Below, piece after piece: positions 8,985 through 18,227 of a stretch of 64,000 bases of DNA (its first letter is position 1; each line of letters begins with the position of its first letter). The translations under genes were made by a program, and so were the position numbers. The DNA comes from an uncultured Flavihumibacter sp. (lineage in GTDB: Bacteria > Bacteroidota > Bacteroidia > Chitinophagales > Chitinophagaceae), in the NCBI GenBank assembly GCA_902168105.1, contig CABHOY010000019.1:124001-188000 (forward strand), written 5' to 3'. The notes beneath the pieces were generated by a model that made no database searches, was not told the DNA's origin, and worked only from the letters and a program-made list of their open reading frames with translations.

Positions 8985-10294
8985 GCTGTTTGTTTCGCTG
9001 AGTTTTTCCAATATTGCTCTATCTGTTCAAAAGATTGTCCTTTCGTTTCCGGCAGCAGTCTGTATACGGCGATGAAAGCACAAAGACAGAATGCAGCAAA
9101 GAACCAGAAGGTTTGTGCAGTACCCAGGTTACGCAGTAATACAGGGGTTAGCTGTCCTACGATCGTGTCTGATACCCACATCACCATAATGCTTAAAGAT
9201 AATGCCCTTGCTCTGATATTGTCAGGGAAGATCTCTGCCGCTATCACAAATTTCAGCGGACCTATCGAAAATGCAAAGAAGGCAAGAAAAGCCAGCACAC
9301 AACAAAGTAATGCAATGCCAGTAGCGCCGGTATAAAAACAGAAGCCGGTCATGATCAGACTGACAGTAGCTCCTGCCGTTCCCCAGAGGTATAGCGGCCT
9401 TCTTCCCAGGCTATCTACTTTCCAGATAGCAAAGATGGTAAAGAAGACGTTCGCAGCCCCGAAGATGATCTGGCTGATGAAAGAATTACTGAGTGTAATA
9501 CCTGCATTGTTCAGGATAGTAGGCCCGTAATAGATAATGGCGTTAATACCGCTGAACTGTGAGAATAAGGGCAATAGTATCCCGATCAGTAACGCCCGGC
9601 GCATGGCAGGTGCGAACAATGGCGCATATCCTTCCTTTTCATTTGTACGTCCGCGTTGCAGCAGCCACCGCGGACTTTCAGGCACCCATAACAATCCTAA
9701 CAGGAACAGCGCCGCAGGCAACATACCGAGGCCGAACATACCACGCCACACATCCTGTACAAACAGGAAGTGTATCAAACCGCCGCCGGTATCCGCTTTA
9801 TGTGCTTCTGCATAAGACAGTAACTGTGCGTTACTGCAATACGCCACCAGGATGCCAATTGTAACGGCCAGCTGATAATACGTAACGAGGCGTCCCCTTT
9901 TATCGTCCGGGGCAATTTCAGACAGATACAGCGGCACGATGCTCGAAGCAATACCAACTGCCACCCCACCTGTAATACGGGCTGCAATGACCCAGGAAAG
10001 CTCAGGAAGGAAGGCGCAGCCCAGTGCCGCCAGCAGGAAGAGCAAAGCTGACATGTAAAGCAGTTTCTTTCTACCCAGCCGGTCGCTCAGGTTACCTGAG
10101 ATGATCACGCCCACAATACAGCCAGCCAGTGCGGACGATACGAACCATCCTTCCTGGAAAGCAGTTAATGCGAACTGCACTCTTACAAAAGGCAGTATAC
10201 CAGATACGACTGCCATATCAAAGCCAAAGAGGAACCCACCTAAGGAGGCTACCACAGTGGTCATAACGAGGAGAAAACTAGATTGTTGTTTCAT
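8981..10294 (-). CDS. MFS sugar porter (sugar:H+ symporter)
   Basis: A 437-residue inner-membrane protein with about 12 hydrophobic helices and sugar-porter signatures: FGFDMAVVSG in helix 1, GNLSDRLGRKK between helices 2 and 3, PESPRWLL at the end of helix 6, VDSLGRRPLYLWG in the matching second-half loop, and PETKGQSFEQIE at the C-terminus. It resembles XylE/GlcP-type proton symporters but the central loop is short. It sits in the mannose operon, overlapping the isomerase gene by 17 bp upstream and the ROK kinase gene by 4 bp downstream, which suggests translational coupling. Mannose released by the mannosidase is the likely substrate. Confidence 0.92.
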   Translation of the reverse strand: MKQQSSFLLVMTTVVASLGGFLFGFDMAVVSGILPFVRVQFALTAFQEGWFVSSALAGCIVGVIISGNLSDRLGRKKLLYMSALLFLLAALGCAFLPELSWVIAARITGGVAVGIASSIVPLYLSEIAPDDKRGRLVTYYQLAVTIGILVAYCSNAQLLSYAEAHKADTGGGLIHFLFVQDVWRGMFGLGMLPAALFLLGLLWVPESPRWLLQRGRTNEKEGYAPLFAPAMRRALLIGILLPLFSQFSGINAIIYYGPTILNNAGITLSNSFISQIIFGAANVFFTIFAIWKVDSLGRRPLYLWGTAGATVSLIMTGFCFYTGATGIALLCCVLAFLAFFAFSIGPLKFVIAAEIFPDNIRARALSLSIMVMWVSDTIVGQLTPVLLRNLGTAQTFWFFAAFCLCAFIAVYRLLPETKGQSFEQIEQYWKNSAKQTA

Positions 10295-12134
10295 AACTGA
10301 TGGTGCTGAAGACCGGATGTTCTTCTTTGATAAAGGCTTTTACTACCTTTGCCTTGCCCGGTCCTTTATTAACAAGGGTATAACTTTCTGCTGCCGCCGG
10401 TATCACAAAAGTCTCCGCATACTGGTACACCGTTTCCTTTCCATTGGCCGTCTTTACCGCTATAGTAGTACCTTCCACGAGCATCATTACCAGGCATAGT
10501 CCATTTGTATTGCCGGTGATCTCACTATTTATTTCCAGGCGGTGCACATCATAAAAATGCTGTTGATGCGTAGGCACATGCCATAACTCCCAATCTGTAC
10601 CTTTTTCTATCAACGCCGGAACGGAGATCAACTCTTTTTTCACCACCTCTCCCTGCCTGCTGAAGTCCAGGTTATTAAAGGCATGTTCAATGTTGATCGG
10701 TCTTGGTTTTCCATCCAGTCCGGGGCGAACCCAGTCATACATTTTGAACGTGAAAATATACGGCGTGGCACTGATCTCCAGTACCATATTGTTAGCTCCT
10801 GCACTGTGCACGGTACGGTTAGGTATCAGGAAGAGGTCATGCTTATTTGCCTTATGCTGTTGTACATAGTCCGTGATCTGCAAAGTTTTGCCCTCTTGCT
10901 GACTGTGTTCCAGCGCAGCTCTGAACTGTATGGGATCGATATCCTTTGCAAAACCAAGATACACACTGGCATCCTCCTTACAGTCCAGGATGTAATACGT
11001 TTCATCCTGTGTGATCGTTTCACCGAAATGCTCCCTGATATAGGACAACGCCGGATGGCACTGAATAGACAGGTTACCACCGTCAAAGGTATCAAGGAAA
11101 TCAAAACGGATAGGGAATTCATACCTGAAAATGTCCGCATGTTTTCCCAGCACAGATGTATGTTGCAGGAACATCAGCCATTCGAAAGGGATCTCAAAGA
11201 GATAACTGTCACTTTCAAACAGCACTCCATTTTCCGGTACGATCATTTCAAATGACCAGGCCAGGTTCACTTCTTCCTGTGGCAGCTGCGGAATATGTTC
11301 TTTCATCCATTGGCCGCCCCAGGCGCCAGGTTCAAACCATGGGCGTACGCGGAAGGTATCACGGCAGATATGCTGTATGCCGGCATAGAGGTCTGCCGCT
11401 TTTATCCATGTCAGGGTATTCCCCCATTGCGTATCTGCAAATATGCTGACCCTGCTGGCCAGCGATTGTTTATGATCGTTCAACACTACCCAGTCTACGA
11501 AGTAGGCACGTTTGTACATCTCAGCAGCTGCATCTGTTTTATTGCAGCCCAGGTTAGTCGCCGTACCTGCACGCATGCGGTATTGCAGTTCATTCTTAGG
11601 CATATCAAGATAGACCAGTGGTACTCCGGGTTTTACCAGTGCAGCACCAGGGCCAATTACAATATGCAGGTCGTACCCGGCGACAGGCTGCATAGCGTCC
11701 AGCATCTCCGGATAAAAGAAATCAGACAACTGTAAAGTAGTACGCGTACCCCACACAGCACCACGTTCGCCGAGGAAGGGAGCTACCAACTGTTCGATCA
11801 CTTCTTCTTCCTTCAGGGCTTCTGCTGTGAAATACCATTTCACTTTTAACGCCTGTTTGCTAAAGATCTCATCCAGCGCTGCCTGTACCTCATCCCATAG
11901 TACGCCTGTATAACCATCTATCTGTACCTGCTGCTGCGATATGATCCAGGCAGCCAGTGTTTCATAACCGGCATTGATCTTTCCTTTACCTAAAGCATGC
12001 GCCGGATAGATATTATAGCTTTCAGGCGTTTCCGTTTGCTGCAACGGTAGCAGATATTGTCCGGAAGTACGCCAGCTTTCTCTTTCATCTTCCATCCTAC
12101 CCGTAGCAGGATTTGATTTTACATTGTTCGACAT
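10278..12134 (-). CDS. manA: Class I mannose-6-phosphate isomerase, long form
   Basis: A 618-residue protein whose C-terminal half (about 290-618) is a type I phosphomannose isomerase, a zinc enzyme interconverting mannose-6-phosphate and fructose-6-phosphate. Metal ligands are visible in NLSIQCHP (Gln-x-His), in TQDETYYIL (Glu) and in NRTVHSAGANNMVLEIS (His). The first 280 residues are an extra region, with YETLAAWIISQQQVQIDGYTG the best-defined stretch, whose role I cannot name; long isomerases with such a region occur in Bacteroidota. It lies 9 bp downstream of the GH38 gene and overlaps the transporter start by 17 bp, linking it to mannose use. Confidence 0.85.
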   Translation of the reverse strand: MSNNVKSNPATGRMEDERESWRTSGQYLLPLQQTETPESYNIYPAHALGKGKINAGYETLAAWIISQQQVQIDGYTGVLWDEVQAALDEIFSKQALKVKWYFTAEALKEEEVIEQLVAPFLGERGAVWGTRTTLQLSDFFYPEMLDAMQPVAGYDLHIVIGPGAALVKPGVPLVYLDMPKNELQYRMRAGTATNLGCNKTDAAAEMYKRAYFVDWVVLNDHKQSLASRVSIFADTQWGNTLTWIKAADLYAGIQHICRDTFRVRPWFEPGAWGGQWMKEHIPQLPQEEVNLAWSFEMIVPENGVLFESDSYLFEIPFEWLMFLQHTSVLGKHADIFRYEFPIRFDFLDTFDGGNLSIQCHPALSYIREHFGETITQDETYYILDCKEDASVYLGFAKDIDPIQFRAALEHSQQEGKTLQITDYVQQHKANKHDLFLIPNRTVHSAGANNMVLEISATPYIFTFKMYDWVRPGLDGKPRPINIEHAFNNLDFSRQGEVVKKELISVPALIEKGTDWELWHVPTHQQHFYDVHRLEINSEITGNTNGLCLVMMLVEGTTIAVKTANGKETVYQYAETFVIPAAAESYTLVNKGPGKAKVVKAFIKEEHPVFSTISYETTI

Positions 12135-12143
12135 GTATTACAG

Positions 12144-15020
12144 TTATTTCGTCTCCACACGCAACATCATAATACCTTTTGCAGGCAATGTTACTTTGTT
12201 ATTCAATTGCTGTTTATATTCTTCCAGCATGTTGCTCTCCCATATATTCAGGGCGGCAGCTTTATCTTTCGCCGTGAAGGTAACAGGAGCTGCGATGTCC
12301 GATGTGTTCACCAGCCATAACACCACGCCCTTTCCATCATCGGCAGGTTTAATACTCTCTATGTATACCGGCTTGGTATCGATATTAAAAAATAGTAATT
12401 CACTGGCATCGCCCGCTGCCGCAGCAGCTATCAGTGGCCTGTGATTGGCTAGTCCCAACTGGTTTACAGTAAATGCATCGTATGCATGATGTACCTGCAG
12501 ATAGTAACGGAACGTAGCAATGCCTTCCTGTGAGTGGCGAAAGTTCGTATGCCATAAATTGTTCATCACCCACGAGTATAGTGCAGGATGTTGTTCTGTG
12601 AAGTTGATCCATTTCGGAGAATCATACAGTCCTCCTGTCAGATCGGCCGTTGTTTGTTTACCTACTTCAAACAGCGGAGCATCGGGTGTCGACCAGGTAA
12701 TACCATAGTCTTTGTTGGACACATCCACCCATCGCTGTACGGTATACCAGTTCCTGTTGGCATATTGTAACTGGTCTGCTTCCACATTAATGCTTCCCCA
12801 GGGAATACTGTATCTCACCTGTGCATCTGCTACATTAAAGGGGAATGCAAAGTGTACGCCTTCTTTCGCAGTAACTGCTTTTTTATCTATCGTGTTGATG
12901 ATCTCTATACGGTCTACACCTGCTGCCAGCCTGACTTCCCTGCTTAAGGCATTAGCTCCCGGCGCAGAAGATCCTACCAGCAAACTGACTACCAAAGGAC
13001 CTTTCTCCTTTATACTGATCTTTGCAGGACCAGCGTACTGGATCTTCGCAAGGGAATCGCCAGGCAGATAGGAATATTGATTTAAGCCACCAGAATCGGC
13101 CAGGTTACGGGAAATGCCGGTCCGCTCCAGGCGAATGATGTTACCTGTTATTTCGTCCAGTGTTATTTTGTACAAGCCGTTCTGTAGTGTGGTGGTTGTA
13201 ACGGCCGCCTTTGTATTAGCAAAAGCTTTACCTGCATGAATGGTGAAACGTTGTTTAGAGAAAGGAGCGATCTGTTTCACCAGTACAGCCAGTTCACCTG
13301 TGCTCAGTCTTTGGGATGGTACGCTCTTTCCGTTCATATCTTTTACCAGATCACCAGCGGCACTTTGTGCGGCAGACAGGATCACCACTTCAGAACGTGC
13401 ATCGCCGATGGTATTGTAAACATCCACAGTATTGGCGATAGCTGGTCCTTCAGCAGCTTTTGCCAGCAGGCCGGCCGACTGCTCTTTTCCCTTTAATGCG
13501 AAAGAACGCTTATATCCCCATTGGGAAACGGCTTTAGGATCGTTTGGATGAGAGATACTATTGTAAGCGCCCCATGTATGTTCGTTGAACAGGAGGATAT
13601 TATTCCAGGTCGTATCAAAATCTTTTGCAGGATAGCCTGGCTTGTTACGCAGCGCCCAGATAGCGTCTGCCTGTTGCAGCTGCTCGGAAGCATTCCTGTT
13701 ATAGCCTGTTTCCTTTGCGGCGGAAGCGATACCGTCGGTCCAGAACTCTGTATAGTCGCCCGACACTACGGGAATTTTATCCTTATAAGCGGCTTCAAAA
13801 TCACCGAAGAATTGTTTTACTGATGTAATGACCAACCGGGGTGAGGCAAACTTTTCATTCCATTCCTTTACTGCCTCCGGCAGTTCAGGATCAATGGGTG
13901 CATTGTCACTCATGGCCCATGTCATGATAGTCATATTGTAAGGGAACTTCTTCCTGTCCAGTTCTGCGAGATAATCAAACAGGTAAGGGTTCAGGAAGTT
14001 CTCTGAAGGTTTGCCGGTGTAATATGGCACAGGGTCTTCTATGGTAAAGAAGTTAGGGATCTTGCTACCTTTCAGTGTATAGCCAATGGAATAAGGCTCG
14101 CTTTGCCAGTAGAGCATTTTCTCACCGGCGGGCGATTGCCAGTAGAAAGGCCTGTCACGCCACTTAGGTGAGTTACCGATACGGTCGCCCGCATTGGGCG
14201 CGCCCCAGAAATACCGGATACCTGTAATGGCCGACTGGCTGGAAAGGCCCCAGGAAGCGCCTGGAATGTCTCCCTGGAACATGGTGTTGATATCCAGTCC
14301 GTGTTCTTTCGCAGTTTTAACAGCGGTATGGAACATCTGCATCAGCTGACGGGAATCGGTCACGCTGGTATTGATATTGGCATATGCACCATCAATGTTG
14401 ATCCATCCCTTTTTAACGGCCTCCCAGAAGGCTTTTTTCTTCGTTTCATCTGCAGCAGCCAGGTAGTGGTCAACCACCCAGAAAGCCTCCGTATTCCACT
14501 TATAACGTGCCTCTGCGGGGTATTCCTGTGTACGTTGGGCAATCTTTATCGCTTCGTCGATATTATTCATATGCAGCTGCATTACTTTCTCCTGCACGTT
14601 GGTATACCCGATATCCACATGCGAGTGAGGCAGCAGATAAACCTTCCATTCAGGTGCAGGCGCCACCATACAGTGTGCGGTGTATTCCCTGCCACCGGCA
14701 GCCAGCTTCACATCTAACTGTGTTTCGTGTTGTACAGGGCCACCTGGCAGGGGTAGTTCGAAGACATTCGTTCCATCGCTGCCGGCATCGATCCGTATGC
14801 TGTCTTTTAATCCGTTGAAGCTGATAAAAGCGGTAGCTGTTACATTGTTCTTTCCGCCGTGGAACAGGAGACGCACCATCCTGGCCGCCCTGCCTTCGTA
14901 TTTCAGGTAAGCGACTGTGGGTTTCAGTTCTATGGAAGTGAATGAGGGTTGTTTATCCTGTGCATTTGCAGCGGTATAGTAACCACACCACATCAGCAAA
15001 AACAGATAATACTTTGCCAT
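12144..15020 (-). CDS. Glycoside hydrolase family 38 alpha-mannosidase (secreted)
   Basis: A 958-residue protein with a cleavable signal peptide (MAKYYLFLLMWCGYYTAANA, Ala20/Gln21 as likely cleavage). The GH38 zinc motif is HSHVDIG at about 132-138 (His132, Asp136), and QGDIPGASW near 249-257 holds the candidate nucleophile Asp251. The C-terminal half is the beta-sandwich region of GH38. The enzyme would release mannose from alpha-mannosides in the periplasm or outside the cell. It is the first gene of an operon with isomerase, transporter and kinase genes, and it diverges from a GntR regulator gene across a 189-bp gap that holds two candidate operators. Confidence 0.9.
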   Translation of the reverse strand: MAKYYLFLLMWCGYYTAANAQDKQPSFTSIELKPTVAYLKYEGRAARMVRLLFHGGKNNVTATAFISFNGLKDSIRIDAGSDGTNVFELPLPGGPVQHETQLDVKLAAGGREYTAHCMVAPAPEWKVYLLPHSHVDIGYTNVQEKVMQLHMNNIDEAIKIAQRTQEYPAEARYKWNTEAFWVVDHYLAAADETKKKAFWEAVKKGWINIDGAYANINTSVTDSRQLMQMFHTAVKTAKEHGLDINTMFQGDIPGASWGLSSQSAITGIRYFWGAPNAGDRIGNSPKWRDRPFYWQSPAGEKMLYWQSEPYSIGYTLKGSKIPNFFTIEDPVPYYTGKPSENFLNPYLFDYLAELDRKKFPYNMTIMTWAMSDNAPIDPELPEAVKEWNEKFASPRLVITSVKQFFGDFEAAYKDKIPVVSGDYTEFWTDGIASAAKETGYNRNASEQLQQADAIWALRNKPGYPAKDFDTTWNNILLFNEHTWGAYNSISHPNDPKAVSQWGYKRSFALKGKEQSAGLLAKAAEGPAIANTVDVYNTIGDARSEVVILSAAQSAAGDLVKDMNGKSVPSQRLSTGELAVLVKQIAPFSKQRFTIHAGKAFANTKAAVTTTTLQNGLYKITLDEITGNIIRLERTGISRNLADSGGLNQYSYLPGDSLAKIQYAGPAKISIKEKGPLVVSLLVGSSAPGANALSREVRLAAGVDRIEIINTIDKKAVTAKEGVHFAFPFNVADAQVRYSIPWGSINVEADQLQYANRNWYTVQRWVDVSNKDYGITWSTPDAPLFEVGKQTTADLTGGLYDSPKWINFTEQHPALYSWVMNNLWHTNFRHSQEGIATFRYYLQVHHAYDAFTVNQLGLANHRPLIAAAAAGDASELLFFNIDTKPVYIESIKPADDGKGVVLWLVNTSDIAAPVTFTAKDKAAALNIWESNMLEEYKQQLNNKVTLPAKGIMMLRVETK

Positions 15021-15036
15021 ATTTCTATAATTAAGC

Positions 15037-15051
15037 TATATGTACATACAT
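15037..15051. promoter_or_regulatory. Candidate GntR operator, copy 1
   Basis: TATATGTACATACAT; its core TATGTACATA is a perfect palindrome. It differs in one base from the copy at 15125-15139. It lies 17 bp upstream of the mannosidase start, in the leader of the operon. Confidence 0.5.
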
Positions 15052-15124
15052 TTTATTTATAAAACGTCTTATACAAGCCTGTTTTTACAAAAAACAACCG
15101 TAAATTGTGGACTTTAAGACATTT

Positions 15125-15142
15125 TATATGTACAAACATATA
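15125..15142. promoter_or_regulatory. Candidate GntR operator, copy 2, overlapping a promoter element
   Basis: TATATGT-ACAA-ACATATA is a perfect 7-bp inverted repeat with a 4-base spacer. Its first 15 bases match copy 1 in 14 positions. On the minus strand bases 15133-15140 read TATGTTTG, a match to the TAnnTTTG promoter consensus, so a regulator bound here would cover the likely promoter of the mannose operon. Confidence 0.55.
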
Positions 15143-15209
15143 GACTATGGTCATAGAAAGCAAATTATTTTTTGCAGCCTTTATGATCCAGTCTATTACT
15201 TTTGAGAAT

Positions 15210-15938
15210 ATGAAGTTTTCTATTGACCATAACAGTGCTGTTCCCCTCCATGTTCAGGCGGAGGAGTTATTGCGGAAAATGATTGAAGATCCTCAGTTCA
15301 GGAATGGTAAGTTCCTGCCCAACGAGGTAGAATTATCCCAGCAGCTGGAAATTTCCCGTACTACGCTCAGACAGGCGTTGAACAAACTTGTATATGAGGG
15401 CCTGCTGATACGCAAGAAAGGAATAGGCACCAGGGTGTCGGAGAAAACCGTCAGTTCAAAATCCATGAACTGGAAAAGCTTCTCACAGGAGATGGCAGCA
15501 AGAGGCATCCCTATCAGGAATTTTGAGCTGCATATCAGCTGGGTGAAGCCACATGAAGACCTCGTTCATTTCTTTGGCATTAAACCGGAGGAAAAGGTGT
15601 TAAAACTGGAGCGGCTGAGAGGACGTCCGGAAGGTCCGTTCGTATATTTTGTGTCTTACTTCCACCCAGTCATCGGCCTTAATGGCGAAGAGGATTTTAA
15701 ACGTCCGTTATACGAGATACTGGAACAGGATTACAACGTTATTGCTACGCTGTCGAAAGAAGAGATCAGTGCAAAAGCAGCCGATAATTTCATTGCGGGC
15801 AAACTGGAAATTGACGCAGGAAGTCCTGTGTTGTTCCGCAAACGTTTCGTGTATGATCAGGCGGATAAACCTATAGAATTAAACCTCGGATATTACAAGT
15901 CAGACAGCTTCATTTATACCGTTGAAAGCAGAAGATAA
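15210..15938 (+). CDS. GntR-family (HutC/UTRA) transcriptional regulator
   Basis: A repressor-type protein of 242 residues from the ATG at 15210 (MKFSIDHNSAVPLHVQAEE); the frame is open back to 15147. The winged helix-turn-helix covers about residues 10-75 (LSQQLEISRTTLRQALNKLV, then RKKGIGTRV), and the rest is a UTRA ligand domain (ILEQDYNVIATLSKEEISAK, ending PIELNLGYYKSDSF). GntR/HutC proteins usually bind sugar phosphates or amino-sugar ligands and repress neighbouring catabolic operons. The divergent mannose operon and the two shared palindromes in between make that operon the obvious target. Confidence 0.9.
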   Translation: MKFSIDHNSAVPLHVQAEELLRKMIEDPQFRNGKFLPNEVELSQQLEISRTTLRQALNKLVYEGLLIRKKGIGTRVSEKTVSSKSMNWKSFSQEMAARGIPIRNFELHISWVKPHEDLVHFFGIKPEEKVLKLERLRGRPEGPFVYFVSYFHPVIGLNGEEDFKRPLYEILEQDYNVIATLSKEEISAKAADNFIAGKLEIDAGSPVLFRKRFVYDQADKPIELNLGYYKSDSFIYTVESRR

Positions 15939-16034
15939 TTCTCACTTTTTTTAAATGACGACTACGTACTTCCCCTGCGTAGTGAGTACCGATCTTTGAG
16001 TAGCAAAATTGCAATTAACCTCAAAGATTAGAAC

Positions 16035-17870
16035 ATGACATTTAACAGAGTCAGTGAATTAAAGGCCATTACTACAACTCCCCTGCCCAATGAAATTGCT
16101 ACCCTGCTTGGATACTATGATCCGGGCGATAAGGGAGCCGGTGAGTTCTATTGGGACTCTACCTCTACGGAGACCGATAACCTCGGTACGATCATTAAAG
16201 TTACAACCATTGCCACCGGAAGATGGAAGCGTATTTACACATCTTCACTGAACGTTCGCTGGTTCGGAGCAAAAGGAGACGGTATTACAGCTGACGATGA
16301 TGCTTTCACAAAATGTATCCAGACTGCCGGTAGCGGGTCTGAGATCCTACTGGGCCGTGGTAATTACAGACTAACTGCAGGCCAATCTTACATAGGCTAT
16401 AGCAATGTCAGATTTGTGGGCAACAGATGTATCATTACAGCCGATTTCACCGGTGGTACACTTTTTACATTTTCACTCAACCAACCAGCACAACAACGGG
16501 CTGAAGGAATTGAATTTGTAGAAGTCGATTTCATGGGAAAAGGCTTTGCTTCAGGCACGACGTGCCTCAGTTTTAACGGCTATCCTAAAAACGCAAATCC
16601 AGATGATGCTGGCGACTACAACTACTTCGCTTTTATTCGGATCATTCAATGTAATATCGTCAACTTTGATACCGCCATTAAATTTAACATCTGCCGCAAT
16701 ATATTGGTAGATAATTGTAATCTGACCGGAAGTAAAAACGGTATCTATTTCCAGAACAAACATGCAGAAAGCATGGTGCGTGATACGGTTATTTATTGTG
16801 CAGGATCGAAGAATGCAGGTTCTTATGGTATTAAGTCAGAGGCGACTGATAGTGGTGAATATAATACCAACGAGGGACTCGTTATTGAAGGTTCTACTAT
16901 TGATCAGACCCAGTATGCTATCTATGCTAAAAACGCAGCCTTCTGGAAGATCACTGGCAATTACATTGGTACTCAGCTGGCTTATACTGATCCAGTGTAC
17001 ATTTCCGGTTACAGGGCTTACACGCTTCTCCTGGAAAAGGATAACACATTAGCGCTGCCTGCAAATGCGCGGACCTGTAACATTTCCAACAACAACTTTT
17101 ATCAGGGAGCGCTTAAGATCCGCAATCTGGCCGCGGGCACATGGAGCCTGCTTAGCGATATATCGGGTAATCTGTTTACCGGTATGAATGACAATGCCAT
17201 TGAGATCGGACCAGGAATAGCCCATCTTAATATCACCGGTGTATATGGAGAAAAGGCTTCCCCAGCCAGTACATATGGCGCACTTGTAGAACTGGACAGT
17301 GATACCACCGTATTGAATATCTCGAAGCTCACCACCGATCAGCGTTTTGTGAACGCAGTGAACATAAAGGGAGCTAACGTCTCATTCACTAATATAGAAG
17401 GTGTTGTGCATGCAGGAAGCGGTCCTGCTGTTAATAATCCATCCAATAATAGTATCACCGTAGCGAATATCCGCGGCAATGGCCTGTTTGCTCAGAAGGC
17501 TTCCGCCAGTGTTCCTGTAAACACTTACAACAGCGGAACTCCACTATCAATCACCACTGCATCTATCCCCGTGTTTAACGGCATGAAAGGCACAATAACG
17601 CTTGTGGGCGCCTTTAATCCATCCGTCGCCGGGCAGGTATTACAACTCGCTACTTCAGGCGTGAGCGTTACTATCCCTAATGCGCCCGGTAGCAGTGCAC
17701 AGTTCCATAAGCTTTACGGTACAGGTATGCGCATGATCAGTCATGTTATTCCATTCACTGCTAACGCCAGTGGTAATCTAAGCGTAGGCCTTGCAGTACT
17801 GGATTATCTGGGAGGTTCAACAGGCGTGGATTATCACTCATTCCTGACAATAGAAGTTGATGCTTACTAA
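16035..17870 (+). CDS. Right-handed beta-helix protein (pectate-lyase-3-like)
   Basis: A 611-residue protein without an obvious signal peptide. After a short N-terminal segment with WDSTSTETDNLGTIIK it has VRWFGAKGDGITADDDAFTK (about 75-94), the typical entry of pectate-lyase-3/tailspike-type parallel beta-helices. This is followed by many repeating short strands rich in Asn and Ile (for example NILVDNCNLTGSKNGIYFQN). The C-terminal 110 residues look like a separate beta domain. Relatives are polysaccharide lyases, epimerases or phage tailspikes; no catalytic residue can be assigned. It is preceded by the GntR gene and followed after 3 bp by the decayed end of an unrelated oxidase gene. Confidence 0.75.
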   Translation: MTFNRVSELKAITTTPLPNEIATLLGYYDPGDKGAGEFYWDSTSTETDNLGTIIKVTTIATGRWKRIYTSSLNVRWFGAKGDGITADDDAFTKCIQTAGSGSEILLGRGNYRLTAGQSYIGYSNVRFVGNRCIITADFTGGTLFTFSLNQPAQQRAEGIEFVEVDFMGKGFASGTTCLSFNGYPKNANPDDAGDYNYFAFIRIIQCNIVNFDTAIKFNICRNILVDNCNLTGSKNGIYFQNKHAESMVRDTVIYCAGSKNAGSYGIKSEATDSGEYNTNEGLVIEGSTIDQTQYAIYAKNAAFWKITGNYIGTQLAYTDPVYISGYRAYTLLLEKDNTLALPANARTCNISNNNFYQGALKIRNLAAGTWSLLSDISGNLFTGMNDNAIEIGPGIAHLNITGVYGEKASPASTYGALVELDSDTTVLNISKLTTDQRFVNAVNIKGANVSFTNIEGVVHAGSGPAVNNPSNNSITVANIRGNGLFAQKASASVPVNTYNSGTPLSITTASIPVFNGMKGTITLVGAFNPSVAGQVLQLATSGVSVTIPNAPGSSAQFHKLYGTGMRMISHVIPFTANASGNLSVGLAVLDYLGGSTGVDYHSFLTIEVDAY

Positions 17871-17873
17871 TAG

Positions 17874-18032
17874 CCGCCACATTCATTACCCGGAGGATTT
17901 CCTAATATATTGCCGAGTGAAAATCCTCAACAAATTGCACATGCACATGGCAGTAACTTGTCCAGGTTAAAAACGGTCAAAAAAACTTTTGATCCGAATG
18001 GTGTGTTTACTGCACAACCATTGGCAGTATAG
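17874..18032 (+). pseudogene. Remnant of a berberine-bridge-type FAD-linked oxidase (C-terminus)
   Basis: In one frame these bases encode about 52 residues ending with a stop: HSLPGGFPNILPSEN, then HAHGSNLSRLKTVKKTFDPN, then GVFTAQPLAV. This is the typical end of BBE-domain oxidases (YxxNYxRLxxIKxxYDPxNxF). An in-frame TAG at 17871-17873 closes the frame upstream and no start or FAD-binding domain precedes it, because the beta-helix gene ends just before. I infer that the rest of an oxidase gene was lost or replaced. Confidence 0.65.
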
Positions 18033-18227
18033 CCATTCTTTATAATAGTTATCAGTAGCGTAAGTAGTAAGCGTGTCTGTTTTTCGTGTTGAGTGTATGT
18101 GCCGGCCATATGACTGAGTGCATATACTCAACTGCGCTGGTTTAACATTTCATATCACGAACAACTATCTACTTTCACAACGACAATATTTTATTTCTTT
18201 GTTTACCCAAAAACTCCCTTTTTAACT

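Noticed and set aside
8985..9011. TTG start for the ROK kinase at 9011
   Set aside because: The ATG at 8984 forms a classic ATGA overlap with the upstream gene and aligns with the kinase N-terminus.
10683..11255. A 190-codon antisense frame inside the phosphomannose isomerase gene
   Set aside because: Shadow of the isomerase; no motif support.
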